Positions 36,701-48,900 of a stretch of DNA of 64,000 nucleotides are shown in pieces (positions within the stretch are counted from its first letter, which is position 1; each line of letters starts with the position of its first letter). Source of the stretch: Baylisascaris procyonis (Eukaryota > Nematoda > Chromadorea > Rhabditida > Ascarididae); contig JAZARR010000088.1 of the NCBI GenBank assembly GCA_037389465.1, forward strand, positions 310,001-374,000, read 5' to 3'. The translations under genes were made by a program, and so were the position numbers. The notes beneath the pieces are model-generated. The model was not told where the DNA came from, searched no databases, and saw only the letters and a list, made by a program, of their open reading frames with translations.

Positions 36701-39233
36701 TAGTGAATTCGATATCAATAAGGAATTTTTATTATTGTTTACGCATAAAGAAGTAAAAACAGGAATAAAAAAATGAAAGAATATAAATAAGAAAGTAAAG
36801 TAAACGCACAGAGTTGCTAACATCCTCCAAATTGCTTACAGTGGACGTCTCAAAACGAAAAAGACAAGTTATGTTGCTGAAAATTACATTGTTTCAACAA
36901 ATTGGTATAAATGAGACTCAAAAAAAAGAATTTTTTTTTTTTTGACAGAAAATCGTCAACCGTCTTGTTATTCTTTAAAAATAGTTGGTTCGTGGCTATC
37001 GCCTTTAACATTTTTTTCAGCTTTTTCATTTGAAATCAAATATTCTTTCAAGCAAACTTAGCAGTGTATCAACTAGATCAACCGGAAACTGCTCGCTGGA
37101 CCTATCGCCTATCCCTTAAAATCTCGCACAAGAATTTTGACAAATTATTTGAGTGAGTGAATGCAATCAGCTACTTTTACAAGCAACATCAACAATCATA
37201 AAAGTCACTTACGTAAGGCCAAATTGAACTGGAGCAGTGATTAACCAATAATCATCACAATATTCACCACTAAACAATGAACGAGCATTTGGTTGCCTTG
37301 ATGCACAATCCATAAGGCAATATCTGCAAAACTAATGAATCCAATAGAAGATTGCATTTTTCAACAACGAAAACGACCCATGCATTCTAGACGGAAGTGG
37401 CGGTGTGAGGACGAAGGCGAAGGAAAGGGTGGAGGAAGGGGTAGGAAGAGAAGGATGTCGAGAAGAGAAAGGTAGGGTCATGATGAAGCCACAAGCAAAG
37501 ATGGAATCCGATTGCCGTTAAATATTTCCTTGCTCTTATTTGTTAAAATAATATCCTCAACTACATCTCATTCATGCCCTGCCTAGTCGGCGTCTCGTTG
37601 ATGACTCCACATATTATCTGTTCACATGCGGCCATCACAACATCGGCATTCAACAAGGAGTTTCTCTCTTATAAGAAGGGAGAATGCAGGACAGGAAGGC
37701 TTACAAGGATACGTAAAGAGGACGGAGGAGAGATGGAGATGAGGGAGAGAGAAGAGTAAAATGTCACCCTCCCCCTTCACCAACCTGCCACAAGGGTAGT
37801 TGAAAACGTGTGATGGTGTCTATCTGGTGTCTTATCGTGCACTAAAGAGTCCAGCAATCTTTTTCACTGTTATGCTTATTTTACAACGGAAGCCTGAATT
37901 TAAAAAAGAAAAAAAGTTTTCAAAAGTAGGCTCTCTTTGTCAGGTAAGTGTTTATCTGCCGTTATAAACTTGCATGCCCATGCTCTCACTAGTAGATTAT
38001 TTGTTTGTTGAATTAGTGATCGTCTATTGAGAATTCGGGGAATAATCTATTCAGAGTTTGATTTATCGTGAAAAAATCCAAGCTTCATTAGCACAACTCT
38101 CGATTCAAGAATCTGAAGTTCCACATCGACTGCTTGATATATGTAGTGAAAATATAATGATTTACACATAAAACGTGCACTACAATCAACTCGGATGTGA
38201 ATATACATTGAGAGCAAAAAAATGCGACTTTTGGAACGGTGAAAAAGTTATATACTATGGTGGGTGTTACAGTTGCAACCAATGGTGCTGAATAAAAGTG
38301 CTGAGTTATTTCGATTCGAACGTTCTATCGAGGCAGGAACATCCTGAAAGTAATGCTTGAATCAGGTTCCCAGAAAAAAGCACTTCCCGTTTTGGAAGCA
38401 GTTTGACCTCATACCAGATCGGGCAACAACGACATCACATAAGCCACATAAAAATTAAGAAACATTGGACAAACTCGACGATCACGGACTCTATACTTAT
38501 CAGATCATATGCCCAGATTGGTAGCCACACTACGAATCTTTGACCCCTCAAGGCAATAAGACACTTCGTTTCCGCTCTGCATTGATACTGTTCGTTTTGG
38601 GGTGTTTTATTTGCGTTCGTTGCAAGGTGTGGCGCGTATTCAAAACACACACACACGCATTGCCTCGTATTTGAATCGTGTTTTACAACCTAATAAGCAT
38701 AGTTATTGCGAAATCTGTACGGATCGAGTATGGTGAGGTTGCGATCACTCTCCCTATTTGCTGTTTCATAAGGGGTGAATGTTTTTTGTAGATATCGAGG
38801 GTCAAGAAACTATAGATCTACTTATTATCTGCATACAAAACGGGTATCACATTACCCACTAAGGTAGATACAAATTACGACACGAAAAAACTTTCCAAGT
38901 ACGAAAATTTGAAACTTACCTAACCTGTATGCCTAAGATATGAGAGATAGTTTAAACTCACTTGTCTATTATTAATAAAAATATTTTAAGTTTCGACCAT
39001 TACAAGAGCACACTGCATACTTAGTATTTATGGAAGAACACCAACAACAATATACAAAATAAGCTGTATAGAACGACTAAAAACTACCTATAGACACCGA
39101 AAATCACTATGATCAGCTGTTTTATTTTTCACTCGTTGCAAGTTTTCCCCGTACAAGTGAACTTCCTCAGACTCGTTGTATGAATACAAAGCTCTTATAC
39201 TTTCAATAATATCTAAAAGCGATAAGCGATCAA
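30735..39233 (-). CDS. C2H2 zinc-finger protein with an unrecognised N-terminal half
   Basis: Probably a nuclear nucleic-acid-binding protein. Minus-strand exons chosen by splice sites and phase: 39098-39233, 37213-37323, 35773-35952, about 35077-35167, 34691-34912, 34413-34463, 33837-33942, 33681-33724, 33410-33604, 32642-32795, 31899-32068, 31346-31497 and 30735-30804. The last four code five fingers: an atypical CSLC..H.VTRH, CRAC..H.KMH, CEFC..H.RTH with linker TGEKPF, CQVC..H.MVH with TGEKKH, and CPIC..H.RSH, then a Ser/Pro/Lys tail ending PPSSPPK. The N-terminal exons code helical sequence I cannot assign (for example SLFSGEYCDDYWLI). The 5' end is not seen; the first listed exon begins in mid-codon. 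Joining the N-terminal exons to the fingers relies on matching phase at 33410 to 32795 and could be wrong. In that case there are two adjacent genes. Confidence 0.72.
31346..32068 (-). CDS. Exons with the four clearest zinc fingers
   Basis: Exons 31899-32068 and 31346-31497 join as KPFS then CQVC, through donor GTAAGC and acceptor TTTGTAG. They carry HTGEKPF and HTGEKKH linkers, the signature of Kruppel-type C2H2 arrays, and each finger has paired Cys and His at normal spacing. Finger specificity is not predicted here. Confidence 0.92.
33128..33235 (-). CDS. Possible alternative terminal (or poison) exon of the zinc-finger gene
   Basis: After acceptor TTTTAG a phase-0 frame continues for 35 residues (LQLAINFIVEKLRSNHEEW...) to a TGA. 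It joins in phase to the exon at 33410-33604 and would give a protein without zinc fingers. No donor is usable within it. A second frame across the same bases is also open, so the coding reading is not secure. Confidence 0.35.
   Translation of the reverse strand, partial: CLQLAINFIVEKLRSNHEEWSAGNIKGCALQLRFY
34146..34294 (+). repeat. GGGGA-type minisatellite, intronic
   Basis: About 150 bases of tandem AGGGG units with AGGGC variants and a few longer interruptions, pure purine apart from scattered C and one T. It lies in the intron between exons 34413-34463 and 33837-33942, so the pre-mRNA carries the C-rich strand. Open frames across it on both strands are low-complexity artefacts. Confidence 0.95.
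37380..37480 (+). repeat. GA-rich low-complexity tract
   Basis: G/A-biased sequence with GGAGGAAGGGG blocks just upstream of the 37213-37323 exon, echoed at 37720-37755. No coding signal. Confidence 0.6.
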
Positions 39234-39897
39234 CTATAAATAAACTCTGCAATGTTATTGCAATGAACAACACTTCAACTAGTATTAGGTAGACTAAGAG
39301 ACAATAGTAAGGCTTTTTTGTATTCGTTTATGAGGGTTGAATTTATATGGAGATTTCTTCGTTCATCTTTTCATCTTCTTGGGAATCACGTCTTGGGTGG
39401 TAAATATCGACGATGGTAACTATATGTCATTAGCATATTGAAGAACTTTAAAGTGAATTCATTGAAATATGGCAAGCTCAAGTTTAATCCTTTATTACAA
39501 CTTTGTGTGCAGCTTTTTTGACACCTTATAGGCAGAAATATCCTCGTTTGCCCATTTCTTCCATAATTGATGTGGCTATCACTTTCATCTGCCCAAAAAA
39601 AAAAGCAATATTTTGCACACTTTCCACTTTCGTCTTTCACGAATGTTGAATCTGCTCGTTGACGATATCCTTAATGCGCCCACTGTTACGACTCAATTCT
39701 AAAGGAATCCTATAAGAGGCTGTAAAAATTTGAGAGAATTGCTTCAACAGTTGATTAGTAGCGTTGCAAAGACAATTTAATGATATATGCTTGTTGCATT
39801 TTTTTTCCCCACTCAATATTAGTAATTCAATTCATCAAATGTCGTGTCAGCGTAGTGTTTTGTTTTCTTAATTCGAAAGTTTATCTAAGTCTCTTTA
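39234..39897. promoter_or_regulatory. Spacer between divergent genes, possible shared promoter
   Basis: The zinc-finger gene runs left from here and the myotubularin gene runs right, so this spacer, about 700 bases up to the start codon, may hold promoters for both. The first zinc-finger exon is not identified and may lie within it. No TATA box or known motif is claimed. Confidence 0.3.
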
Positions 39898-39900
39898 TAG
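39898..39900 (+). promoter_or_regulatory. Acceptor-like site before the myotubularin start (possible trans-splice site)
   Basis: TTTATAG ends 30 bases before the ATG at 39931, with no recognisable upstream exon. In nematodes such sites often receive a spliced leader. A cis-spliced non-coding exon is the alternative. Confidence 0.4.
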
Positions 39901-39930
39901 GATTCATAACGGTGGAGGTGAGGTGTCATT

Positions 39931-42900
39931 ATGAGTTCGGCCGATGACTCGTCCGATGATGGTGATTTCCGTTCAGATGTACTCACGGTACGCTAATTTT
40001 GCCCTCATTTCCAATATCGAAATATGCATATTACACGTTATATAAGTTTTCCTAGATTTTTTAAAATTATTTTTTGCTCTACTCTTTTGCATGGAGTTAA
40101 AATAAAATAACTAGACTAAGGGGGATGGTTGTTAGAATATGCAAATTACAAAAAACAAAAAAAAAACAAATATTAGAAGAAATTAGAAAGAATCGTTGTT
40201 CTCTAAAACAATCGTCGCTTGCAGGCATATAGATTAGATGTGAATAGGAATTACTCCTATGTGCTTTTTGTTTAATTATAACACCTTTGTTAGATTACTT
40301 CAAGTATGGAGATTTCGGCCTTTGTTCATCCTCAGCATTCTACCTCAACAAAAGTTTTATATTCATGAGCATATATTACAGCGATTGGAAAGGTGCACCA
40401 TATCAATAGCGTATGTGTATGGCTGTGTGCACACTTTTGTGTGGGGTGGGGGGAGGAGACGGGGAGGGAGGGAGGGGGAAGGGGTACCAAAAATTATCCC
40501 ATACTTTTTTCTTTTTTTGAAGCTGATCTTAATATTTCTTAGATATTTGAGAAAAGTTTAGTGTTGTGAGTGAAAGGGTGAATGAATGAAAGAAAGAGTA
40601 AATTGCTTTCATTGTAATACCTTCGATTTGCTTGTTCTTTAGGCAGTGGGAATGTCACCAGGTAGGAATCCGTCGATCGGTTCAAGCCAAATTCAAATGA
40701 AGCAAACATCTGAGCGATCGTGGTTGCTTCCCGGTGAGAAGGTTCAAATCGAAGGTGCATTTTCCTTTATAACTGTTCATTTTTCTTTGAATTATTGCAT
40801 TGATAAATTGACGTTGTTTTGCCGCAAACGTTTATTAAGTGCTCTTTGAAACGTTTTGCAGGTATTCTCCAGTGATAGCGTTCAACTACATAAAGCATTA
40901 TTCAAATGATGCGCATAATTAATTCTATGCATTCGGTTATCTGCCCCACCGACAGAGTTGGCCCCAATCGTTTCTTTTTATATATTTGTGATTTTTGCAG
41001 AGTCGAATATTGGCTATATGTCAGCAGTGGGAAAAATCGGTGGTCGAGTTTTTGTAACGAACTATCGACTTCGATTTGAAGCAAAGGATAGTTCTGTAAA
41101 GGAAAGTAAGGTCAGCTTCTTCATAGATTTTTGTATGAAATGTATGATTCACTTGAATTTGTGAAAGATATGAGTTCATTTTGTAATTGATTAGCTTTTT
41201 CGTTTCATATTATATATATCTCGTTAGTGCAATGCATTCCGTTAGTTTTTTAGATCAATAATCTCCTTATACGTTGCTGCCTTTTATGATTGAATGAAAT
41301 ATTGTCACTGTTTATGATATTTAGCCTAGCCTCATTGAGAGAGTTTTGGGAGCGCAACGAAGCTTATTTACCTTTCTGCATTATTTATTTCCAGCCGATC
41401 GTCGTTCTTGTGAGAAATATGTGGTTGAATATAATAAACGGCTCTGCCTGGCATTATTTGTTGTAATCTTCAGTGTTGTCAATTCGACGTTCCTTTGGGT
41501 TGTATATCTCGAGTTGAAAAGGTTGGCTACTCGACAGTTAGTCGCGGTGAAGACTCATATGGACTCGAAATTACTTGTAAAGTAATCTTTTAAAATGTTT
41601 TGTGTTCTATAATGAAAATCAATTGTTAGTACCTATTCAGATCAGATGAATGATGTTGTCTGTAGAATTGGAACAGAATGCATTGCGGGGCCAATGCAGC
41701 GACGTCGAAAATCATCACCGAAGCAGTAATTTCTCTCATTTGTTTTCATTTTTCGGGGTGACATTCCCCTTTAGAATAAATGAGACCACCCTAGTCATAA
41801 TTTTTCATCGTATTAGCCTCTTTTTCCTCGTATAATGTTGATTTTATTTCAGTCGATTAATCATTGAAGAAGCAATACCTCTCAGAATTTTCCGCATTCC
41901 TGGGACTTCCCGGAAGCTAAGACGTATGGGAAATGCACAGATACCTTCCCACACGTAGGGAATTTAAGGATGGTACATGCATGCAAAGGATTTAAGGATG
42001 CAATATGATCTTCCTATTGCCGAAGAAATACTAACTAAAATTGCCTAATACAAATGCGTTTATATTAAGGATATGCGTAATATTCGCTTCACACATCAAC
42101 AGACCAATCACAGTCGAAGACCGCTTTATGAGAGCCTTCAGAAATTTGCATTTCCCGTTTCCAGTAAATTGGTTCGTTGATCCATCTTTTTTTCTTTAAA
42201 ATTTATTTTCTAAAATTTCGGTGACACATTTCAAAATCATTGCATAGCTTGAGCGTCTGCGATCTTTTTTTTTTTTCATTCGATTATGCTATTAGATAGT
42301 CTATTCCGTATGTGTTTTATAGTAATGCTGAAACTTTGCTGCACAATGATATTAATAACATAACGAAAAATATAATCTATTATTAGTTTATTGGCGCTGA
42401 AATGGGTGTTTTTGGTGGTTATGAAAGAGGTATATTCAACGACAATATGTTTCCATCAGATTGTTTTGTTTTCAGCCATTCTTTGCGATGGTTTATAAGC
42501 CCGATTGGGCGTTTGATGGTTGGACTCTTTACGATTCAATGAAGGAATTTCAACGTATGGTAAGAATTTACCGCTATTTTAATATTTTTTATATTTTTCA
42601 AGTGGTTGTATTGTTGAGTTATTTCAGAATGTCCCCAACGAAACGTGGCGTGTAACGAAGATCAATGATCGCTATGAATTTGCCGACACCTATCCATCGT
42701 TGGTGTGTTTTTAATTGCATTTTTTTTATTTGCTTTTCTAGGTCATCTATATGATAGCTTTATCGATATGAGGCAAAGATTAGCCGGCCGAATGTTGCCG
42801 TATTCTATCAAAAAATGCCTTTGAGACATCTTTGTTTGGAAGTGGCACATTTCACTTATTGCTAATAAACGTTTTAGATGTAAATAACTTCATTGATGAT

Positions 42901-45900
42901 TATAGCTTGACAAATTTATGCATCAATTAAATTTTTTCTATCTCTTTCGCCTATAGTATCAGTTTTAATAAGAGAATGTTGAACTGATTGCGCTGAAATC
43001 ATTGCAATACGCACTAGAAGTGTTGACAAATTTGTAAACGATTTTACTTTAAAAATGTTTGAGATACTTTTAAAACAAAATCCTCAACTTATATATGCAA
43101 AGAATTAGAGTAGTAACCATTTGAATAATGTATTGCCCATTCTATTGGCCTACATGATGAGACAATTGTGCCTGAGATTATGCATTCAATATTTTTAATT
43201 TAGTTGGCTGTCCCTGCGGCTGCTCTTACAGAAGGCGACGATTTTCTTCATAAAGTGGGCGAATTCAGAAGCAAACAACGTATTCCGGTTCGTCCATTTG
43301 TGTTGCTCTTTCTTAAAGAGCCTATCGAATTGTCTAACTCTTTTTTTTTGCTTGTTTGCTGTATTTGATGATTTTGGCGGAGATCGTCACGTAGAAGTCA
43401 AATCACTTTTAAATAATTTTCTTTGGTCACATTCTTCAGGACTGAAGAAGGTAACTTAGCTGATGAGAGATGTTATATCAATTGATAGTGTTGTTAATTA
43501 TCATAGCACTTGTTTTTCAAAATCATAATGGTTATATTGGAGAACGAGTTTCAGCCGTTGATGCAATTTTTTTTTTCTCAACCAGTTTCTTTTCCAAAAA
43601 TTTCTCTGTATTGAAAAAAGTGGATGCACTCATCAGATATTTGAATGAAGCGGTTAGAAGCTGTTGTTGTTAATAAGTTTATATTTATAGGTGCTATCAT
43701 GGTTGAATCCGGTAACTCAAGCTGCAATAACACGTTCATCACAACCGATGGTTGGAGTGACATCACGCAAATCGGCCGAAGATGAAAAGTTTGTTTGTCT
43801 TGTGATCGTTTTCTCTTCACTGCATACTTTTCTGTGGTTAAATTTTGCATTTAATCGACACTTTTCTTGTGTTTCTGGCCAACCCTTTGAAGAGGTACAA
43901 TCATATTTGTATAATTTATGTAGACAATTTTGTCCACTCTAGTTGAACAATATAATGGTTATGCGGATCCGCGTGTTTAGGACTGCCATCTCATCCAAAA
44001 TTTACTCTCAAACTTCTTTGGAAGATCACAATTTAAATCGCAATACACCCCGGATCAATTCTCATTGATTGTATCTGTGCGACAAGAGTATCATGGCATA
44101 TTGCACTGATAGATGTAGGTTTCCGGCAAAGTTTCGTTGTTAGAGTTATAGAAGATGTAAATATTTACACTTAATAGGGGATTTAATTGAATTAATTTAA
44201 TTTAAAAAGGCACTAAAGGGTTTAATTTTCTTTTTCATTTCGCATGTGATCTTTTAAAGTAGCATATATTCTGTGGGCTTGATAGCCAACCTGGACTATA
44301 GCTAAAATTTAGTGCACTGGTTAATTAAATGAACTTTTTTTGTCAAAGATTTTGTTGAAATAAAATATGACGGTGAATGTTTGAGTAAAATGTGCACATA
44401 ATTCATTTTTCATTGGTTCTCTTGAAAACCGAAAGTGATATATTTACCGAGTTTTATTTAGTATTGTCGTTGTGAGATTGTTTATCGAGTTGTTTGCTAT
44501 GGTGGGCAATAGCACGCAAACTCTGCGATGCACTTACCTCTAACCTATGGCAGACTAATATTTGCATAGGTATATTTGTAGATATTTGCAAATGATAATC
44601 GAAGCGAATGCGCATGCACATCAACTACTCATCTTTGATGCACGACCCGTTGTGAACGCTAAAGTTAATAAGGTGAGCGGCATATTCACATTTATCGAGG
44701 GGATTGGGAGCATCTTGAGGTGAAGCCGTCGAACAAATGGGGGGGGGGAGGAACAGTATATTGAGACGGTGGATTGGGTATGCTGAGATATTATCTCAGG
44801 TTACAAGAAGATAACTTTTGAAAGATTACAATGGACAAATAGCGTTCGAAAATTGCTCAACAAAGTAGTTTTTTAAAAAAGTTTTTGTATAAGTACACTG
44901 AAGTGACGCTTCATATGATCCACCCGCCACATTGGAATAGGACTCCGCTCTCCCATTCGCTTGCTACCAATGTAACTCGATAAATCTGTGTTGTACACAC
45001 CTTTATTAATAGAATTGTTTCGCACTCTAAAGTCGTTTTTTAGTAAGTATATTCGTCTATGCGACGTCTTTTTTTTTTGTTGGCTGATTACTGCTGTCTT
45101 TTATATTATAACGGTGAGTAGGTCTCGAGCGCTTATTTACCCTATGGTTGTCGTCTGCCTCATATTATGCATTTGCGTTCAGAGCTTTGCACATATTTAA
45201 CCGGTCTCTATGGTTGTAATCTTCTTCCTTTTTTTTTGCTCTCCATTACCGTCTGCATATATTGGACAGCCTTTGTCTCTACAAATTATTATTCTACAAC
45301 AAACAGCCTTCTACCTGATGTGAAGATTTGTGAGTAGCACGGGTAGTAAAAGCGAGTAATTTTTCTTTGCAATGCCAATGGTCATTATATAGATGGACAA
45401 CAAAAAAAAAGCTAATTGCCAGCTAATCTTTCTTGTTTTTCGCTTCTTTGGAGAAACTTGCAATTGTGTATTAATGGTGGTTGATGTATTATTTACCGTC
45501 GGATGCTTCAGGCAAAAGGTGGTGGTTTTGAGGATTCATATGCGAATTGTCGCCTCATCTTTCTCGACATACAGAATATACACGTTGTACGTGAATCGTA
45601 AGTATCTTATTTATGCGATTGCATTTAAAAATTAGTCTATTCATCACCAGTTTTGACAATGTTATAAATCATGTGAATATCTATGCCGTTTTGGCTTTTT
45701 AAAAAACAATAATTAAGCACCAGATTTAGCGTTTCGGCTTGCTAAACTACAGGTTGTTTTTTATTTGGGATTGTCATTTGGCGTGATATTATCCATTGTA
45801 TGCCATAAGCAACTGACTAAAATATACAACGATCACCATTGTTTGCACGATTCTATTCATAGTAATGCGCGACATTTTTATGAAGAAATGTTTTGCCTTC

Positions 45901-48900
45901 TCTCAGAAATTCCATATATTTGTCTCTACCCACTCCCCCTCCTCTGCTCTTTACTTCCTTTTTTTTAAGTTGAAGGTCAACACCTATTTCCGCCATCATT
46001 TAGAGGTCCTAGTTATTGTGACGTAAGCTGCATTCAAGATGAATCTGTTGTGTTATTGGCATCCTCTGCCAGAATAGTACCTGAATTTATAGGGTAGCAA
46101 GTAAAATGCTTTACCTGGTTGACTCTGTTTTACCTTTCATGTATTTAGATTGCGCAAGCTAAAAGACGCATCTTTTCCGAGAGTCGACGAGAAGAATTGG
46201 CTCCGCTTGCTAGACGAGACGAAATGGCTGACTCATATACAAGTATTTTTATTTACCATTTTTATTTTCCTTTATTTATTTGTTTTATGAAGCAAATTCT
46301 GCGATGATTTTAAACTATTAAAAGCTTTATGGAAAATTCTACTGTCGTCGCTAAACCTGTTTTACTGTGAAGTTTTGTGTTGAAGTCGTTTTGTTGGAGC
46401 CTGTTATATATCATTTTCATTTTCTTCCTCCATTCCCGGCAATTTATTCCATTATTTCCTTTACTGTGTCGTTGAATAGTGCTCTTAAAGGCGTCTTCGA
46501 TATTTTGACTACATGTAGTGAATGCTAGAAGGCATACTAGTTCGACCGATATAGTTTTGCAGACGATTTTGGATGGTGCAACTCAAATTGCAAGGGAGGT
46601 TGAAGATAACAATGCGTCGGTGCTCGTACATTGTAGCGATGGCTGGGATCGTACCGCTCAGGTATCGTTTCAAGTTTTCATCGAATGCTGTCATTCACTT
46701 AAATTTTATGTTTTTATGCAGTTGAGATCTGTCGTGCTCAATGATGATAAGATTTACGCCTCTCTTATTGGTCATGAATACGTCTCTCTTGTTTCCTTAT
46801 AGTGGCTTTCCTTCGAGAGACTTATTTTATTTAGATCATTATGAATCATTCACCTTGGATCTTGCTTGGCTGCATGAAATTTTCTTATCTTTGTATCAGT
46901 TCTTTTCTTTTTTATTAGTTTACTAACGGCCTTCCTTCAGTAATTCAAATCCTTTAGAAATTTATTACTGATTGTAATTGATAAGTGATGTGCCGAAGGT
47001 AGTAAACGTACACACAAAGGTTTTATTCATGTCTGCGGTGACTGGAATTCCGGCATTGCCTTGCATAGCTATATTATATTCATGTCGTCACTTAACCTGC
47101 TTCCTTCTTTCAGCGTTTACGAGGTAGTGTGTTGTGCTTGAGAGCGAGTAGGTATACTTGTAATTTTTTTGTTCAGCTGACATCAGTCGCGATGGTAGAG
47201 TTGGATCCATACTATAGGACGATAAACGGTTTTGCGGTTCTTATCGAGAAAGAATGGTGCAGTTTTGGACACAAGTTTGCGCATGTAATTTTTTTTCGTT
47301 TTAATTCTGTTATAGATGAGCTTTTCGAATTGAATAAATACGGTGTTCTACTGGATAACGAACTAGCTGATTTTATGGTATTCTACAGCACAAACTTTGC
47401 TTTTATAAGTCATTAATAGCAGCTTAGTTGCTATTTGAATCTAAAGCCCTTAGCAAGTTTTGATCAGCATAAGGAGGCTTGCGAATTGGTTGAAATGTTT
47501 GGAAAAGGACTGAATTATGTTTTTGCTAGTGATTTCAGAAATCTTGCAGCACTTTCGTTGATCTTTCGAATAGCTGTTTCGAGTGCACAAAAATGGCTTA
47601 CTTGTAAAATGTTTTCCTCAGAAGTTGACGTCTTGCATCTTTTTGCTATTAAATGAAACGTTTGTGCGCGCAATCGCATTGGTCGAAGAAAACTTCAACT
47701 GTTGCCATTGTGATACCAACACATACATAATTTTCAGCGTGTTGGGCACGGAGAGGATAAACACGGCGACAGTGAACGATCACCAATTTTTGTGCAGTTT
47801 ATCGATTGTGTTTGGCAATTAATGGTGCAGGTGAAGTGACTTTTCGGTTTATTTCAATGAATAGTGGTACATATTAACGTTTTCAGCTGAACTATTAAGG
47901 CTTTATGCCGATGAAATCGCTTTATTTATGAAAAGGCGAGTTGTTGATTATTTTTTACGCTTTTCGCTGAGTGACATTTGCCTCTAAACAAATTGATCTG
48001 CGCTAGTAGACCAAAAGTGTTGTGTTTATAGAAATGCTTGTGTGACTTTATTTTGATCGATCATTGCGTGAATATCGCCTATAAGTTGACCTTTAGACGA
48101 GAATTGTGCAAGTGACACGTGTTATAGCGGTACGGGCATTTACCCGTTGCTTTTGATTTTTGTCGGTTACAAGTTGAATTGATGAACTGAAATGCGATAG
48201 CCTGTGTTATGACATTCTCGTTAGGTGTTTATTTTATCGTTTTTAATTTAAGTAAAAAATTCATGTTTGCAGTTCCCCTACGCTTTCGAGTTCAACACAT
48301 CTTTGTTGGTGGTTATTTTGGACGAGTTGTATGCGTGTAGATTTGGAACATTTCTATACAACACTGAAAAGCAACGTCACCGAGATCAAGTACGATTGCC
48401 TATTTTCAACACATTCCTATAGCGAAGGTACATGAGCTGAGAAGGAATGGGAGCTGCTGTTTGGTGCTAATTGAAGGAAACAAAATTTACTGAGCGAGCT
48501 TATTTTTCAATGAAGGTTTATTAAATGATCGTCTTGCTTATAATTAATGAGTTCGAAAATTTTTACCTTTGTTAAAAATGATCCGCTTGTCGAAACCTCT
48601 ATATGTCATCCAAAATCAGTTTAAAATGTTCAACATTAATTGGGCGGTCACTGAAGAGGAATTTGTAATATTGTCCGAAAGGGATCTGCAGACATATATT
48701 AACCCAGATATATATTTTCCATGCTATATTATTAGCAAACATAAGCATTGTTTTTTGCTGATTAAGAATGGGGATGGTATTAGAGTATATGCATCGATAA
48801 CGATACCTTTTCGAGCATTTTCACGCCATTGTGCAGCCTTCCTTTTGATAGTTAAGGGAGTTTCATGTGTTTTTATATGTTTATTTGTCTGTTTACACCA

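Noticed and set aside
47285..47737. Plus-strand open frames inside the myotubularin intron (for example 47435-47656)
   Set aside because: The flanking myotubularin exons join in phase without them, and no family member has an insert here.
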